Assembly (NCBI GenBank): GCA_950106755.1
Contig: OX467087.1
Location: 16,868,047-16,932,046 of the forward strand
Direction of reading: 5' to 3'
Length of the DNA stretch: 64,000 bases
Source: Climacium dendroides
Taxonomy: Eukaryota; Streptophyta; Bryopsida; Hypnales; Climaciaceae
Shown here piece after piece: positions 11,041-24,229 of the stretch. Made by a program: the position numbers and the translations under genes. The notes beneath the pieces are model-generated. The model was not told the origin of the DNA. It saw nothing but the letters and a program-made list of their open reading frames with translations, and ran no database searches. Position 1 is the first letter of the stretch. Each line of letters starts with the position of its first letter.

Positions 11041-13690
11041 GGCGTTTTAGTACAATTGTTGTAGACAAGTTGCATGCCAAATTGTAGTGGCAAAGTGAAA
11101 CAAGATTGTTTCTCATCTAATAACTTACTTGGAATTTTGTCGATGAACTCTTCCGACATGGTTGCTCATGTAGTATTTATTGCCATGTGAGGTCACTCAC
11201 TCAATTGGTGAGTTGTGCAACTTGTTGGTTACTTCACTATGACTTCATTTGCAACTTGTTTATGTAATTTGTCAAAACTTCATTGTGACTCAATTTACAA
11301 TTTTTTTGTAGCTCATTTACAACTTGTAGAATATGTAGATTTTGAAATTTTAGAATTCTACTAACAAAATTTATTACACAAAAGTACAACTATTTACAAG
11401 TCTTATATGTTTTCCCTAATGGTACTCTTGATGATTGATATGGGACAATTGATATAAGACAATCAGAAAATGACTTTAGATATGAGTAGGAAACAACTAC
11501 AAAAAAAACTAGGAAACAACTAGGAAATGACGACTATCATTTTATAGTTGTAGTTGTTTCCTAGTCATTTCTTAGTTGTTTTTAGCGATTGCAAATTGAC
11601 ATGGTGGATATCATAAAGTGTAGATTAGTCCACATCAACAATTGTGATGAAAATTCAATGAAGAATAGTTTATATTCATTCTAAATTTGAACTCTATAAC
11701 AATTCTTATAATCCTATAGTTCATAATTCTACGATTGCTTTGTGACTAAAACAATGTATATACTTCATTCTACAATTGTTTTGCAACTAAAACAATGTTT
11801 AGTACTTCACTCTATGACTACTTTGCAACTAAAGCAATATACCATTGATGTAAAACAATGACATAAAATAGTGAAGCAAGATTTAGTGCAAATAAAGAGG
11901 ACCACAATCGCAAGATAGTTATATAGGACACTTAGTCACATTTTAGCCAGTTGTGGCAAACATGTTTTCTTCTATTATTTATGGCAAATTGTTGAAATAT
12001 TTCCTGTTAATGACTAAAAAATTGAAATGCAATTATCCAAATATATAAAATGCCCTTGAGCAAAAATGGTAGCCCCAATCTTACTATTAGAACTATCTGA
12101 GTGAAAACAAGTAATGAACTAAGAAAAGAATGTAATAACAATAATCTTGTGTATAGTATGCACAAAACTTTGTCTTGGTTAGGAAAGAATTGGAAGAGTC
12201 ACCATGCAACCAACAAAAACTTTAAAAAAAAAATAGGCTAGACATAAGGGGTTCCAAATCAAGCCCAGCATTTGATTCTTTGCTATGGTAACAAAAATGG
12301 ATTTAGGCAATCACATGATGACGGTAACATGCTATTGATTGAAATATTGCATTGTGATTAAATTAGAAACAAAATGCCTAGAATGTGTGTCCCTAGTTAC
12401 CAAGTATATTGAAAGTAATTACCACCTTTAATGATTAAAAAAATACTCATATATTAGTTGTTTATTCCAACTGCTTTTCTATTTTATTATTTTTAATGCA
12501 CACTATTTCTTGATATCGGTAAAATATCAAATTTGAAAAGTTAATGTCATCTCTTTTGAGAACTTGTTTCTTATGATGAGCATTATTCCAAGGAATTTTC
12601 TACTCGATACAACAGGTAAAGAAGGGCAATGTACGATTGTAAGTCTCCTCATCTTTTAGAAATAAAGAGGGAAATGAAAAAGATTTCTTAAAAACATAGT
12701 GATACAACCCATTTTAGAGTACTTAGGTGGAAGAATTCTCATACAGAGCAATTATTTGTGTCATGTCAACGTTGAGACTATGTTTCATGTTCACATACTT
12801 TTGCCTTGATGAATTGATTGACTTATGTTAAAAGGATTTGTTTCCTCTAAATTCTACTTGTTTATTGTTTTAAGAAGTTTGAATTTAGATACACTTAATT
12901 ATTGGATTGTTATCATAAGTGGGTGATTACAATAAACACTTATACTATTTTCCATCACATCCTACATGCTAATTTGTTTTTTGGCCATAACTTTTGCATT
13001 CTTGAATTCAAATGAATCAAGATTTATAGGGTAGATACTCATCACTATTATACAATTTGTCTATTTTTTTCAATTTTCTAAAATGTTTTATTGTCCAAAA
13101 ATAGACCCCAAATTTATGTCACAATTGCTAATTTAGAGAGGATATGACAATTTAATACCGAGAAAAATAAATTTGGAGCTGAAATTTGGAGGAGATGGTC
13201 TTCTAATAGACTTATACAGCTTGCATTTCAAACCATGTAAAATATTATTTTGGTGGCTCTTTTGGTGAAAAGCCATCTCCATATTTTCTTACAAATGTTC
13301 AAATTTAATTTAATTTAATTCAATTTTTTTCCTATTCTTTCCTAATTAAAACATCAAAATATCTATTTTTTTGAGAATTGGCACTTTTTTTATTCTCCTA
13401 CTTAGAGAATTTTTCTATGATTTTCCTTTTGGTAGTTAACTTCAATATAAAACAACAAAATGTTTGCACATCGGTAATTGCAAGAAACACTTGATGATTT
13501 TGTTGACAATGGAACAATCTTCTAGCGAGGGACTTGTTGAGAAGATTATTTTGAAAAGTTTCCTATTTTCAATTGTATTCTTGTAATATAAATCTCTTTC
13601 TACTTCCTACAATTACATCTTTGTCTCAAAACATGGGCTATAATCTATGCATTAGCCAATGTTTCTTTATCACTCAAGATTGGGTGTACT
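11041..13690. other. AT-rich intergenic DNA with a small hairpin
   Basis: No gene is supported. At about 11490-11583 a short imperfect inverted repeat occurs (arms with 'aggaaacaactaggaaatga' and its near complement). The rest is AT-rich, without a repeat shared elsewhere in the window that could be recognised. Confidence 0.4.
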
Positions 13691-14343
13691 TTAACCCTGA
13701 AATGCTTGAGGCACTAAATTTTGGTGCCAACAATACTTTGAAGTTAAATAAAACCTAACCAATTAGCTATTTTTAGTAGTTTATATTTTAAATTTTTCTT
13801 TTTGAAGTCTAATTTTAGCATCAAAAATTCAATTTTGATAATGATTGATTATGAATTTTTTATTTAAGATTTTGTACAAAGGTGTCTATTGCAATCGTGA
13901 CTTTCTATAGTGGTGAGGGCTCTTGGAAATGAGCCTCAAATATGCTAGGTCTTAGAGAAAAAATCACATTAGAAATTCATTCAAAAAAATTGTAGAATAG
14001 ATTTTTAGAAGCCTTAAATTGATTGAAGTTATACATATTAGGCCCTTTATCCTTGTATTTTTTTGGTGACCAAATTTTTTAATTTGACATGTGAAAATAG
14101 GATTGAAAGACTTCAAATCTCTTTTGCAATTTTAACACCTTCATGATCAAACATTCTAATCTTTCAATCCATAAAAGATATTGTTGCAATTTCTTTTTCT
14201 ATGTGATTTCTAATGTGTCTAGTTTGAATTTGTATGGTTACAATTTTTAAAAATTGATACAACTTATCAAAATGTTGTCTATTTGTTCAATTTAGAGCAA
14301 ATTTCAAGAAGTTCAAGAAAGGCCTTGGATATTTAAGGGTTAA
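13691..14343. mobile_element. TTAA-bounded element, subfamily 2, complete
   Basis: This 653-bp element starts TTAACCCTGAAATGC and ends ATTTAAGGGTTAA, so TTAA flanks CCC/GGG ends. It aligns with 1953-2573 through most of its length. It has no transposase ORF. It lies 127 bp from another TTAA element, a local cluster. Confidence 0.6.
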
Positions 14344-14470
14344 TAAATTTGTAGAAGAATTTGAAATTTTTGTAATGGAGCTAGAGCTTCTATTGGTAGA
14401 ACTTATTTAGAATTTATTTATATATTTTTTATTAAATTAGGTCTACTACTATTGAAAAATGGATGCTTCT

Positions 14471-15372
14471 TTAACCTCTAAAGGATCATTGTCCCTTTAG
14501 GGGACAAATGGGATTTTAAGTAGGTACCTATAAGCTAAATTTATATCATGATATTTTGAAGTTTTTTAAAGATAAAAAATTGATTAGCTTCAAAGGAGTA
14601 TAATTTTTTTTCAATCAGTGCTCAAGAACAAAAGTTAAATTCAAATAAGCTCAAAACAGGGGAGAGGGGGCAGTAAAAATAATTTTAATTTTAATTTTAA
14701 TTTTTAATATATTATATTTTTTTCTACATAGAAAGCTTTTATTCATTCCATTTGGATCCGTTATGAGAAAGTTATGGACAATCTTGTATTTTGGGCAATT
14801 AGAGCATCTTCTTGAAAAAATAACTTGTAGGATTCATTTGTGAATTCAATTTTTACAAATTTTCAAAAACAAAGTTCTAATTGGTTTATTTTCCTTTCTA
14901 GAAAAATCTCACCATTGGAATTAGTGTGTTTTAATTTCATTTCAAAGATATTAATAATTTAGATTTTCCTTCTATTTCATACCTACTTCTATTTAATATT
15001 TTTTAAAGAATTAAAATTAATTTTTTTTGAATTTTTATTTTTTTCCTAGACTCTTAAATCAATTATCCACAAGAAAGAATTTAAGCTCAAAACTTTGTAG
15101 TGCAAAAAATTTTAATTTAAGAAGGTTCAAAGTCAAATAATCTAGTCCCGCAATGTGTTGAAAAACTTGTTTTTTTCACTTTAAACGTAGTTATCTTGTA
15201 ATCTATAAGGTCAAAATTTCTAAATTTTTTTCACACATTCTCATACTAGTTAGGTGTAAGATCCTATGGTTAGATGTGCAAAAAAAATTCAAAATTATTT
15301 ACTCTTTGCTGTAAAAATGGTAGTTTTAAGTGTTTTTTGGTAGAAAAAAGGCCTTGGTTCTTTAGGGGTTAA
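14471..15372. mobile_element. TTAA-bounded element, subfamily 3
   Basis: This 902-bp element starts TTAACCTCTAAAGGATC and ends TTCTTTAGGGGTTAA. It aligns with 51414-52346, sharing for example 'gttatggacaatcttg', 'gcatcttcttgaaaaaataa' and a subterminal 'agatcctatggttagatgtg'-like phrase near the right end. That phrase is also found in subfamily 1, so the subfamilies are probably related. It is non-coding. Confidence 0.6.
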
Positions 15373-17780
15373 CCAAGTAGGAGATCTTTTGACTCATCAA
15401 ATGGTGGAGTTAATTTCATCGTGTACACTAAAATTTTCTAGTCATAGGGTGAGTTTCTTTTTGTTTATATGACTAGTATCTTAGTTGTATAGTTTCTATA
15501 CTAGCATACCTATGTTATAAGGTAGTTTGCTCTTGAAGTGACCATTTAAGAGTTGATTGCCTTTCTAGAGAAGATTAGCTCCTTGAAATAATTTTCAATA
15601 AATTTGTGAGAAAGAAAAATGGAAATGGCATCTAACCCAAGTAGTTTTGTATTTTTTTTGTCTCTTTGTGGAATTAATTACAAACTTTTGAAGTTCAAAT
15701 GTTGTGGTTACTAAAAGCAACCACCTCCTGAAATGTACATCATTGGTACATTGAAGAAAGAAAAATGTACCTTTGTGTCATGATTTCTTTTAAAGTATGG
15801 GTGCTTTTAGAGCAAACTACTTTAATTGGGTAATCTTCAACTAGAGATATTCCTCATAGGCCAACTTTATTATTGTGCAAAAAAATTTATGTCATGCATT
15901 TTGATGTCATACTTTCTATTCTGTCATGTTGTCTAAAACTTGTATGTTTTTCCTTCCTCTTTTTTCTAAAATTTTTTCTTGTAGGAAAGTTTCCATCTAA
16001 GGTAGATAAGCCTTTACCACTTTAATTTGCAATTTGACTATCTTGAGGCCAATTTCAAGAGGGGCATATAATTTTCTGATCAAAATTGTAATTTTAGTGA
16101 ATTTTGGCCCAAAAATTATAAAACCACCCATAGAGTGAAGTTATACTCACCCTAATAACAATCCATAAGCACCCTTTTATGTATCTACCAGCACTTAAAT
16201 ATTTACCAATTATGCATTGATTTGTTACCTTTAATGGCATTAATGCATTAATTTTGTTAGATTTCTAGACAAATTTGGCTGATTTTCTAAATAGATTTGG
16301 AAGTGTGAACGAATGGAATTGGGGCCCAATGTAGAGTGCAGAATTGGTTTGTGGATGGAATTGAGTTGGTCTACCTTATAATGGTGTGAGTAAGATGATT
16401 ATTTTTGAACAATTAACCAAGTATTAGTTGTATCCATGTTCAACAACTTGAAAAAGAGGACAAAAGTCAAAGAATTTTTGCCACCTTAAGCACCATATGG
16501 CACTTTAGAGGTATGTGAAAGTAGCATGTAGCAATGTCTCTAACTTCCATTTATGAATTGTAGCTCATGTTGACATTTATTTTGTATTTGTTCATGTTTT
16601 TGTCAATTGTCCATTTTGTTTTGAGATTTCTTTTTGTTTTAAAATTTGAACTTGATTTCTAATGAATCTTTTGTTAAGAGCTTATAAAATCTAATGTGGC
16701 AACTAGATGAAAGCAATTTCAATTGCACTAGACAACATACAAAGTGATTATGTAGAACTTAGAGTTTGAAGAAGCAATCAAGCTTAAAGAGAAGAGGTAG
16801 GGCACTCTTTAATTATACAATCAAAGCCAAGTTTAGGTCAATCAAGTGATAGAGGTGCATTAACTACAATGTATGAATTTGAAGTCATAAAATGAACTAG
16901 ATTATAATATGTAGTTGAACTTGCTTGGGTGACATTTTGTTTCTACTTTGATTTGTGGTGTAGGTGTGGTTGAGAAATTCTTTTTCAATTGATCAATGAT
17001 ATATAAGAAATTAGAGCTCTCTTTAGAAAATAATAAATAATTGGAAGTGCAAAATTGTGATGATTCAACATGTGCTGATTGTTGTGCCTTTAATGGCACT
17101 CAACTCTTCAAGCTCATCAAAAGTACTTCTCTTGGCACTTCACTTCTTAGTGACACCAAGAGTCATGATCTTTAACACTATACATGCCATGTACCCATAA
17201 TATTAAATTCCAACTAAGTTATGGGGACACATTCCCCATGGTTCCAAAAACTTAACTCTTACAAGATATTGGGCATGTTATTTGATGACATAAGTCAAAA
17301 ATTCCATATATGTATAAGTGTCTAGTAGAGACACTACTTACCACCATTGCTTACCACCCTTGAATAATGATCAACTCTCCTCTAGATTCAATCCATCTAA
17401 TTTTGAGACTCATTTTAGGACTCACTAATAAATACTCACATCATAGCTTAGTGTGGAGTGGGATAACATCCAACTAGTATTAAAGAGTGCCCAAGCATTC
17501 TATAGTTACACAAAAAGTGGTGGTGAGGCTCGTTCTATCACCAACCTCATTACATGTAGCCACTATAGTTTACCATGACACCATTTAAGAGGGAGGAGGG
17601 AGACCATCCCTCCTCGTAGTAATTTTTGTGAGATTTAGCAAACCTTTTCTTCTAAAAATCTCCAAGACATTCAAAAACATACTCCATCTTAGAAGACCAC
17701 CCAACTCCATGCCTTAGATTCAAAATTGAGCTCTAAAGGCCTCCTGACTTTTCTATTGAGATAACATTTAGTTCTTGACT
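15373..17780. other. AT-rich intergenic DNA with one dispersed repeat
   Basis: A block at about 15610-15780 ('cctgaaatgtac', 'ggaattaattacaaa') recurs at about 34530-34740 and 48590-48800. It is therefore a three-copy dispersed repeat of unknown type. The remainder holds no supported gene. Confidence 0.4.
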
Positions 17781-19110
17781 TCAAATCTAAAGTACATAAT
17801 TCCATTTTTGTAATCTAATTAGTATACATGAAAATTACAATTGATTGGTTTTCCATACAATATAGTTTTTTACTATCACAATCCTTTGATTTAAAATTGA
17901 TGCACAAATTCAAGTTCTATAAAACCTTTGAAGATCAAACAATTTCATTTTTGCCTCTCTAGAATATTTTAGATTTTCTTCAATGGTTCAAGGATAGAAT
18001 TATAAAAATTACAAATAAGACATACTACCTAATTCATAATTTTAAAACCCTAAAATCCTAAATCCCAACTATAATTTGTATGATGCATAGTTAAAGAGAA
18101 ATATAGCTTCAAACCCTCCAAAGCTAGTTTGTGACTTTGGATTTTAATTAGACTTGACCCTAAAAAGTCCAAGATGTCTTGGGCAAATCCTAAAGTATCA
18201 CCAAAATTATCCTATAGTCATTTTAGTAGTCATCTTAGGCCAAGCTTCAAATCACCCTTAGATATCTTTAGCATTTGGGTTGTCTTTGGCCAAGCCTAAA
18301 CATCATACTAGAAAATTTTGATTGAAAAAGTTCATAAGTGGTGTATTTTAAGCTTTCAAGATGCTCCTTCAAAGCATCACAAAATTATAATTTTTGCAAT
18401 TTTGGAAAAAATTAAAACAAAATAAAATTTAGATTATTAGAGCTACAATTTCTTAGTTAAGCTTAAAAAAATTTAAAATCAAGAACTATGAGGTTTGACT
18501 TTTCAAATGCACCTTGAGCTTGCAAAACCTTCAAGGGTTAAAAGTTCAAATATAATATTATAATATTGGTGATAGCTATGGTATAATTTCATGTATAGAT
18601 ACAATCTACAATTTTAAAATTCTCAACTTCCATTCATAAATTAATTCTAAAATATCCCTCTTTGTTACATTTAGATTCAATTCTTTGCAAACTCTCAAAA
18701 ATAAATTGACTTTTAATTATTGCTTTAGCCAAACCACAAGCTAGTCCCAATTTTCAAAATTGAGAAGATGTATTAGAAAATGCAACTTAGAATTCTATTT
18801 AATAGTGATCTTTAAACCAAAGTTGTAAAATAGTTTCTATAGATCATGTCCATAATTCATCTTGCTGCTAGACATGCTAAAATTATCAATCACAAAATCA
18901 ACCAAAACTTGAAAACTCCTCAGTCTAAAATAAATTATAGATTGAATATTTTGTTAATTTTTTCCTTTGAGTTCATAAGTGTTCTAAGCTATAATTTATA
19001 GTAACTTTTAAAGTAATTATATGACAAATTTATCCAAGTCAATTTTGAAGGTCATTATTTGAAACAATTATTTTTTGAGGTTTGAAAACATACTTATATC
19101 CTTTGTATTA
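17781..19110. repeat. 1.3-kb dispersed repeat (family R), copy 1
   Basis: A long non-coding repeat present four times in the same orientation: here, 29440-31480, 44100-45340 and 53770-54930. Shared landmarks in order are 'gattggttttccatacaat', 'ttgatgcacaaattcaag', 'ccaagatgtctt', 'aagctttcaagatgctcc', 'gggttaaaagttcaaatat' and 'ggtgatagctatggta'. No ORF, LTR termini or target duplication was found. It could be a non-autonomous element or a decayed retrotransposon part. Confidence 0.55.
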
Positions 19111-19246
19111 TTAATAGGATTTTTGAAAAACAAAGTTTAAGATATGTTGTAGTATAATGATAGACACTCACTAATTCAAGAATCTATAGCAATGAGATGG
19201 ATGCAAAATCCAAGATTCTATCATGTGCTTGACTATTAATTGGTAT

Positions 19247-20143
19247 TTAACGTCTAAAGGATCATTATGTTTAGAGGCCTAAAACTACTTCAAAATACTT
19301 GTTTTCAAAGCAAGGTCAAAATCTTCATCAAAATCAATTGTATGATCTTTTGGTTAACTTGTTCAAGTACATTGTCCCCAAATTTTAAAGTGAATACTCC
19401 TACCAATTGCAAGTTCAATGTGCCTAAACTTCAAAATGTAGACTTCTTTTAGTCCTTCCAAAAGGTAAAGTTTTGTCTTTCAATATTTTTAGGAAAAAAA
19501 ATTTATATCCTACAACTTGTGCATTTTAGTCAATAAATTGGAAAATGGGTTGAAAATATATAATAAAAAATTTAACCATATAAGCTTTCATGTTCATTTT
19601 TTTAAAATTGTGAAGTAGAAGGTGTTATTGAAAAAAAGATATAACTAATTATGCTAATAACTTTTGGAAGAATTTTAGAATTGTTAATACCAATGGTAAG
19701 AAGATTTTAATAATTTCTATTCTTTATTCCTATTTCTATTTTAAAATTTTCAAAATTGAGAGTAAAAGGCAACTTCATATTTTTTTTTCTACCTCATTGT
19801 TTGCAAAATAAAAGTCTTTGTAACTTTTACCTCATTATTTGAAATTTGATGGTTCAATTTTCCTTGAATAGGTATCAACCTATATAATTCAAATAATAAT
19901 AATAATAATAATCTTTCTAAAATATATATTTTACTGCCCATTTGACATTGAAATTGAGAAAACCCTTATAACTTTTGTAGTATTTATCAGATTGACATGG
20001 AACAAAGCTTCACACGTAGATTATAATGAGATGCATCCATCCTCTTACAAAAATCATGCACTTATTCCAAATGATGAAGTCAATAATGCCTTCCTGAGTT
20101 TTTAAAAATTTCCATATTAGTTCCTTGATCCTTTAGGGATTAG
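19247..20143. mobile_element. TTAA-bounded element, subfamily 5
   Basis: The left end reads TTAACGTCTAAAGGATC and the right end GATCCTTTAGGGATTAG, so the right TTAA is mutated to TTAG. Length is 897 bp. A CTAAAGGATC/GATCCTTTAG inverted repeat is conserved. An (AAT)n microsatellite lies near 19891-19910. It is non-coding. Confidence 0.55.
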
Positions 20144-20285
20144 TATTTGCTTTTTACCTATTGTTCAAAATTTAAGCGCATGGTGTTCCAAACGGCATGT
20201 GGTCTTTCAAGTGTATAGTTACTATGCATCACTTATTAAAATATAATAAAATAATGAAACCACTACTAACATCACCTCCATTGTA

Positions 20286-20708
20286 TTAAAAAAAAATCCA
20301 TTTAAATCTATATTTTAGTAACAAACCCACAGACCCACCAATTATAACCAGAGGAGAAGTATCTGCTTCTATCCTTATCCCGCCATGAGAAATGAATATC
20401 TCCCCTAAACCATGGAGTGACCTCTTGCAAAAAGTGAACGTACTGAGCAGGGACTGAGGGTCTTCGGCAGTTGCCCTTCCTAACTTAACATTCACAGTAG
20501 CCTCCATGCCTACTACCTTTCTTTCATGCACCCGTGTCATCACCGCATTGAGCCTCCATGGCCTATGGCCAGGGAGAATTGACCCCCTGGGAATATTATA
20601 TACTGTACTTCTACTAGCTATTTCTAGGCTTTTGATTCCAAACATGAGTTCAAAATTTCTAAAATTTATTATGCATGGTAAATAAAAAGGTCCTATGTTT
20701 TTATCCAA
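20286..20708 (-). other. Open frame of 140 codons, doubtful gene
   Basis: A minus-strand frame open for 140 codons lies in a segment that itself contains a tandem repeat unit. No domain or motif is recognisable, and no splice partners could be placed. It is listed only because it is the longest unexplained frame in the repeat-rich part; chance is the likeliest explanation. Confidence 0.1.
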
Positions 20709-20950
20709 GGATAAAATCAGGGGTAAGTGATGGGGGCGTTGTTAAGGCCAGGGAAGATTGATCCCCTTATTGTCCCATCAAAAGGGGATTTAAAAAATGC
20801 CCCCTATATTGTGCCATATAAATCTTTTATTTCTTCACCTCTACTTGACAATTTTGGGTCATTGATTGCAAATACGAATTCAAAATTTGCGAATTTTATC
20901 ATGTGTGAAAAATACATTTTTCTTCAAAGGTGGGGAAAATACGGGGCAGT
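20569..20950. repeat. Diverged tandem duplication, about 178-bp period
   Basis: Two neighbouring units begin 'ggccagggagaattgacccc' (20569) and 'ggccagggaagattgatccc' (20747). Both continue to 'ttcaaaattt...tttatcatg' or its near match. The duplication lies just upstream of copy A of the CGHC family. Function is unknown. Confidence 0.5.
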
Positions 20951-21119
20951 AAGGGGGGCAATCTAATGTTAGGCTGTGAGTCAACGAGAAAGAGCCGACA
21001 GTGTCCAAACAGGACCCCACCCGTAAAGACGCAAAAGTGAACAATCCAAAAAGTAAGGGACGCGCTTCCGCAAATGTTGCTAACTATGCAAATAGAGAGG
21101 GCCCCCACTGAACTGACTC

Positions 21120-22211
21120 ATGATTGTCTAATTGCTGTGCCTACTTGCGGTCAATTGTTTTCTTGCTAAATCAATTCTGGTTAGGGCAGCCCATTGTTCA
21201 AGTTTGCTTTGCTTCCATACACGTTTAACGAAATTGCCCATCAGTTTGCTAGATAGATTGTGTCACAGATCATTCTCGCTCGCATATATGTACGTCCGGT
21301 GATCGGAGCATTCCTTTTCTGGATCGATAGTACTAAGCCGCATTCTGATCTTTAGCTCCTCCAGCTCTCTCCCTCCGAGCTCTTTGTGCTACACGTAATA
21401 GCATGTCAGTAATTTAAGTGCAATACCAAGTTAAAAGCGACAGGGCAGACGGCGTCGTTTGCAACTCTTTAGTGTGATCGGGATTGGCATGTTTCCTTGC
21501 CACTTTGTCCAAAACAAACTGGCCTTCGGATTCCTTGATGGTGATGCGCTTGTAGTCGCAGCAGTCGATCATCTAAATTGACGAACAGCTTCTTCCCTGC
21601 ATCGCCGAGTTTTGGCGCTTCTAACTAAAACTCTTGGAGGTGGGTTAGAATATTCGATCAATTGGGTTCGGAGGCTGTGGAAGCGTCCCTCAGCCAGCTC
21701 TCAGCTAGCTCTCCATCCGTTAGCTGGTGGCTAGCTTGTCAGTGGAAATCCACATGCTTCCAATTTAGATTTTCCTGGAGATCAATATTTCAACTCCAGA
21801 TATACCGTGTAAATTACAATCCCATTTATCATCTTTTTTCCCCTTAAAGTACGCGATCGGTGTGAGATCTAGATAATCGCAGTCAACTCTCTCTGTTACT
21901 TTTAATGAATTTAATTCGTGAAAACAAGCCCTAATTCGGATTCAGATTTCAGAAATTTTGCAGTAAGTTGATACTGAAGCTGGTTAAGTAGCGAAGCCAC
22001 TGATTCGGGTCGTGAAAATGCAAAATGCAGAATGCAATTTTGTTTGAGGTGGGTGAGGCTTGTTGCGACTTGCCTGATCTTTGCGATCTGGTGCTAACTA
22101 CTGCTTTGCAGTCGGGGTTGATTTGTGTTTGTGTCTGCTTTCAGAAATCCAGTACGTAATCCACGTACCAAATACAGTCGATATCAAGCTAGCACAGCCA
22201 GAGCAGACCAG
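21120..22211 (+). promoter_or_regulatory. Upstream region of CGHC-family copy A
   Basis: This region is conserved with 48850-49457 (copy C) and 63400-64000 (copy D). Conserved blocks include 'cttgtcagtggaaatcc', 'gattttcctg', 'ccttaaagtacgcgatcggt' and 'gataatcgcaatcaactctc' types. A fragment with 'ctcgatcgacactaatcaag' recurs at 59282. It is likely promoter, 5' UTR or an intron; the start site is not known. Copy C shows a possible TATA box (TATATAAA) at about 49046. Confidence 0.35.
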
Positions 22212-22931
22212 ATGGCTCCAAAGACCAGGTCGAAGAGCGCAAAAGCGGGCACAAAGGATCCCAATCCGAAGCAGACGATGAAGCCCAAGTTGGACATCAC
22301 TACGCGTGAAAATGACTCCAAAGACACCAAACGATGCGGTCATTGCAGTGTTTCTGTGAGGTAGGCGTGCCAGAAACCAGAATCTTAGAATCTTACGACA
22401 TTGTGTTCTCCTAGCTCTTTTCTTTTTTCGTTTCAACCGGGGTTTTGCACAATTTACTACTGTAGTGGATAATATTATCCAGTGAGATTTGATTATCTAG
22501 TGAGAGTTCTACTTGCCTACAGTCGATACATTAATGCTTTTAGAAACTTGGGAATTTGTACGTTCTACGCGATTCTCGGTATGTAAGTCAATTTTAAAAT
22601 ATAAATGGGCGGTATTCCACTACTTTGTCTCTCTTTTCAAGACACTCCACATGAAATGTATTTCTATACCTATCTTGGTTTTTAGGGTTTCCGTCGATGC
22701 ATGTCCACTTTAACGAAATTGACGATCTTGGTATTACAACTCATGAAACTCAAGTGTAGAATTTGTTGGACCAATTGCAAACAGATCCGAGGACACGGCA
22801 ACCGCGTTACAAGACACCACAAATGCTGCTGCAGATGTTGCTGCTGAGCCACTCGATTCCATGCAATCAGTCGAGCCCCTGGAGTCGACTGGAGTACCAT
22901 CCCCAACTGTACCGGAATGGAATGTAAGAAG
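22212..22931 (+). CDS. CGHC-family protein, copy A, partial model (unidentified)
   Basis: I do not recognise this family. Two exons can be joined: 22212-22360 and 22785-22931. The donor is gtgag|gtaggc and the acceptor gcaaacag|a; both are phase 2, and the join makes an Arg codon. The ATG at 22212 lies in GCAGATGGCTCC. Exon 1 encodes a very basic, Lys/Pro-rich 49-residue start with a cysteine pair in TKRCGHCSVSVR. Exon 2 is acidic and Pro-rich (residues SEDTATALQD onward, EPLES, PEWN) and ends before a donor at 22932 (AAG|gtaacg), so the protein continues. Exon 2 recurs stop-free in copies B and C with indels only in multiples of three. A 3' exon may be 23759-23851. One CxxC is too little to call a zinc finger. 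Exon 1 differences from copy C are mostly amino-acid changing. Confidence 0.4.
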
Positions 22932-23170
22932 GTAACGATTTCGGGAACACAGGTTCACAACATATATCAATCGTCAATTCAATTCGTCCTGTGAATTCTT
23001 CACTGATTCGCACTAGCTACTAGAAAATTGTGGACACATGGTATGGCACCTAGCATTGAAATATCATAGTTTGGGAAAATCAATCGCTAACAACTACGAG
23101 CTGGAGAATTTAGAGCCTGGTTGCTTTTGTGGACCTCCTATCTTACATCACAGCACATTTTGCAAAATTT

Positions 23171-23481
23171 CATTGAAGGGATTTGAGAGCTTGGGAGGAC
23201 TGTTTTAGGCCTGTTTCCTGGGCTGTGAATGCATCAGAATATTTTTAAAAGATTTAAAAAGATTTAAAAATTAAAATGATTAAAAAATAAAGTTATATTT
23301 TAAAAATAATATTATTTTGTTAAAAATATATTAAAATATTAATTAATTAATTAATATTATTTGATGTGGCATGATCATAGCCAAATCAAATTGCTGATTT
23401 GGCAAGGTTTCCATTGTTCCCCACAATCCAGTAACTCATCAGAACTCAAAGTCTTCTTTTGGCCCAAAATATCTTCTAATG
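23171..23481. mobile_element. MITE, CATTAGATG-end family, inside copy A
   Basis: The left end is CATTGAAGGGATTTGAG and the right end ATCTTCTAATG. Internal blocks (gatgtggcatgat; a gttcccc repeat) match 422-735 and 38798-39072. Copies B and C lack it at the matching position, so it inserted into copy A after the copies separated, probably within an intron. Confidence 0.5.
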
Positions 23482-23758
23482 CATTATCGAGAGTAGAACC
23501 ATCCATTACCAACCAACATCAGCAGTCAATATGAATATCATTCACACAAGGAACAATTTATGTATATTCTAAACTCCGGTTCGGAAATTCCAGAATTACT
23601 CAATGGATCGGAATAGGCTACAGTAGGGATTCTGGAATTTTTGGATTTCTCTTGTGATTAATTAACTGGGACTGAGAATACGGGGTTTGGTTTTCAGACG
23701 AAGGACCGCACGCTCCAAGAGGTATTTTTATCAATATACATACAAACGACAAACCAAG

Positions 23759-23851
23759 GACGTCGAGCTGGAAGTAGCGAGCTTCTTAGGTGATGAATTG
23801 GTCGCCGCGACTACCCTGGTGCTGATGAAGCTAGAAGGTGATCCGAACTAG
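23759..23851 (+). CDS. Candidate 3' exon of CGHC-family copy A
   Basis: A frame of 30 codons plus TAG ends in ELVAATTLVLMKLEGDPN. The matching stretch of copy B (35304-35516) ends in KLVAATTLVQMRNDPN followed by TAG at the aligned place, so the stop is conserved. The upstream splice site is not fixed; an acceptor-like ttttcag lies at 23692-23698 before ACGAAGGACCGC. Linking it to exon 2 is inference. Confidence 0.25.
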   Translation, partial: DVELEVASFLGDELVAATTLVLMKLEGDPN

Positions 23852-23906
23852 TCTTCTCCCACAAGGGGTTCCTGGCATAATATATTCCGAGTCATGTAAA
23901 AAGCTT

Positions 23907-23947
23907 ACAATCTTACACCCAATCTTACACCCAATCTTACACCCAAT
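23907..23947. repeat. Minisatellite, 13-bp unit
   Basis: The unit caatcttacaccc is repeated about three and a half times downstream of copy A. Copies B and C do not show it. Confidence 0.7.
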
Positions 23948-24229
23948 CTGTACCACATTATGTGATCCAAGGAAATTTGTGATTCCCTTTGTATTTTTGA
24001 TTGATTGATTTCCCTTAAGTTTGTGATTCGCTGATTCCGTGTGAGGCCGGCTCCACGAGAATGTTGCACAACTCCTGTTTTTTTACAGTTGCTGATGTTC
24101 TTGGAGGGGAAGTTTATCAATTTTCCCTGCAAAGGTTTGTCCAAGATCGAGCTCCTTGAGTCCCGTACAGAAAGAGTCTCGTCCACGGTCCACGGTCTCG
24201 ACAGGGTTGCCGTTTAATTTGTAGGGCTA

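Noticed and set aside
22738..22842. Cys/His-rich frame (ATG inside exon 2 region) resembling a zinc finger
   Set aside because: The frame ends quickly in a run of Cys codons produced by a GCT repeat read out of frame. The SEDT frame keeps in-frame indels across copies and has matching splice phases.
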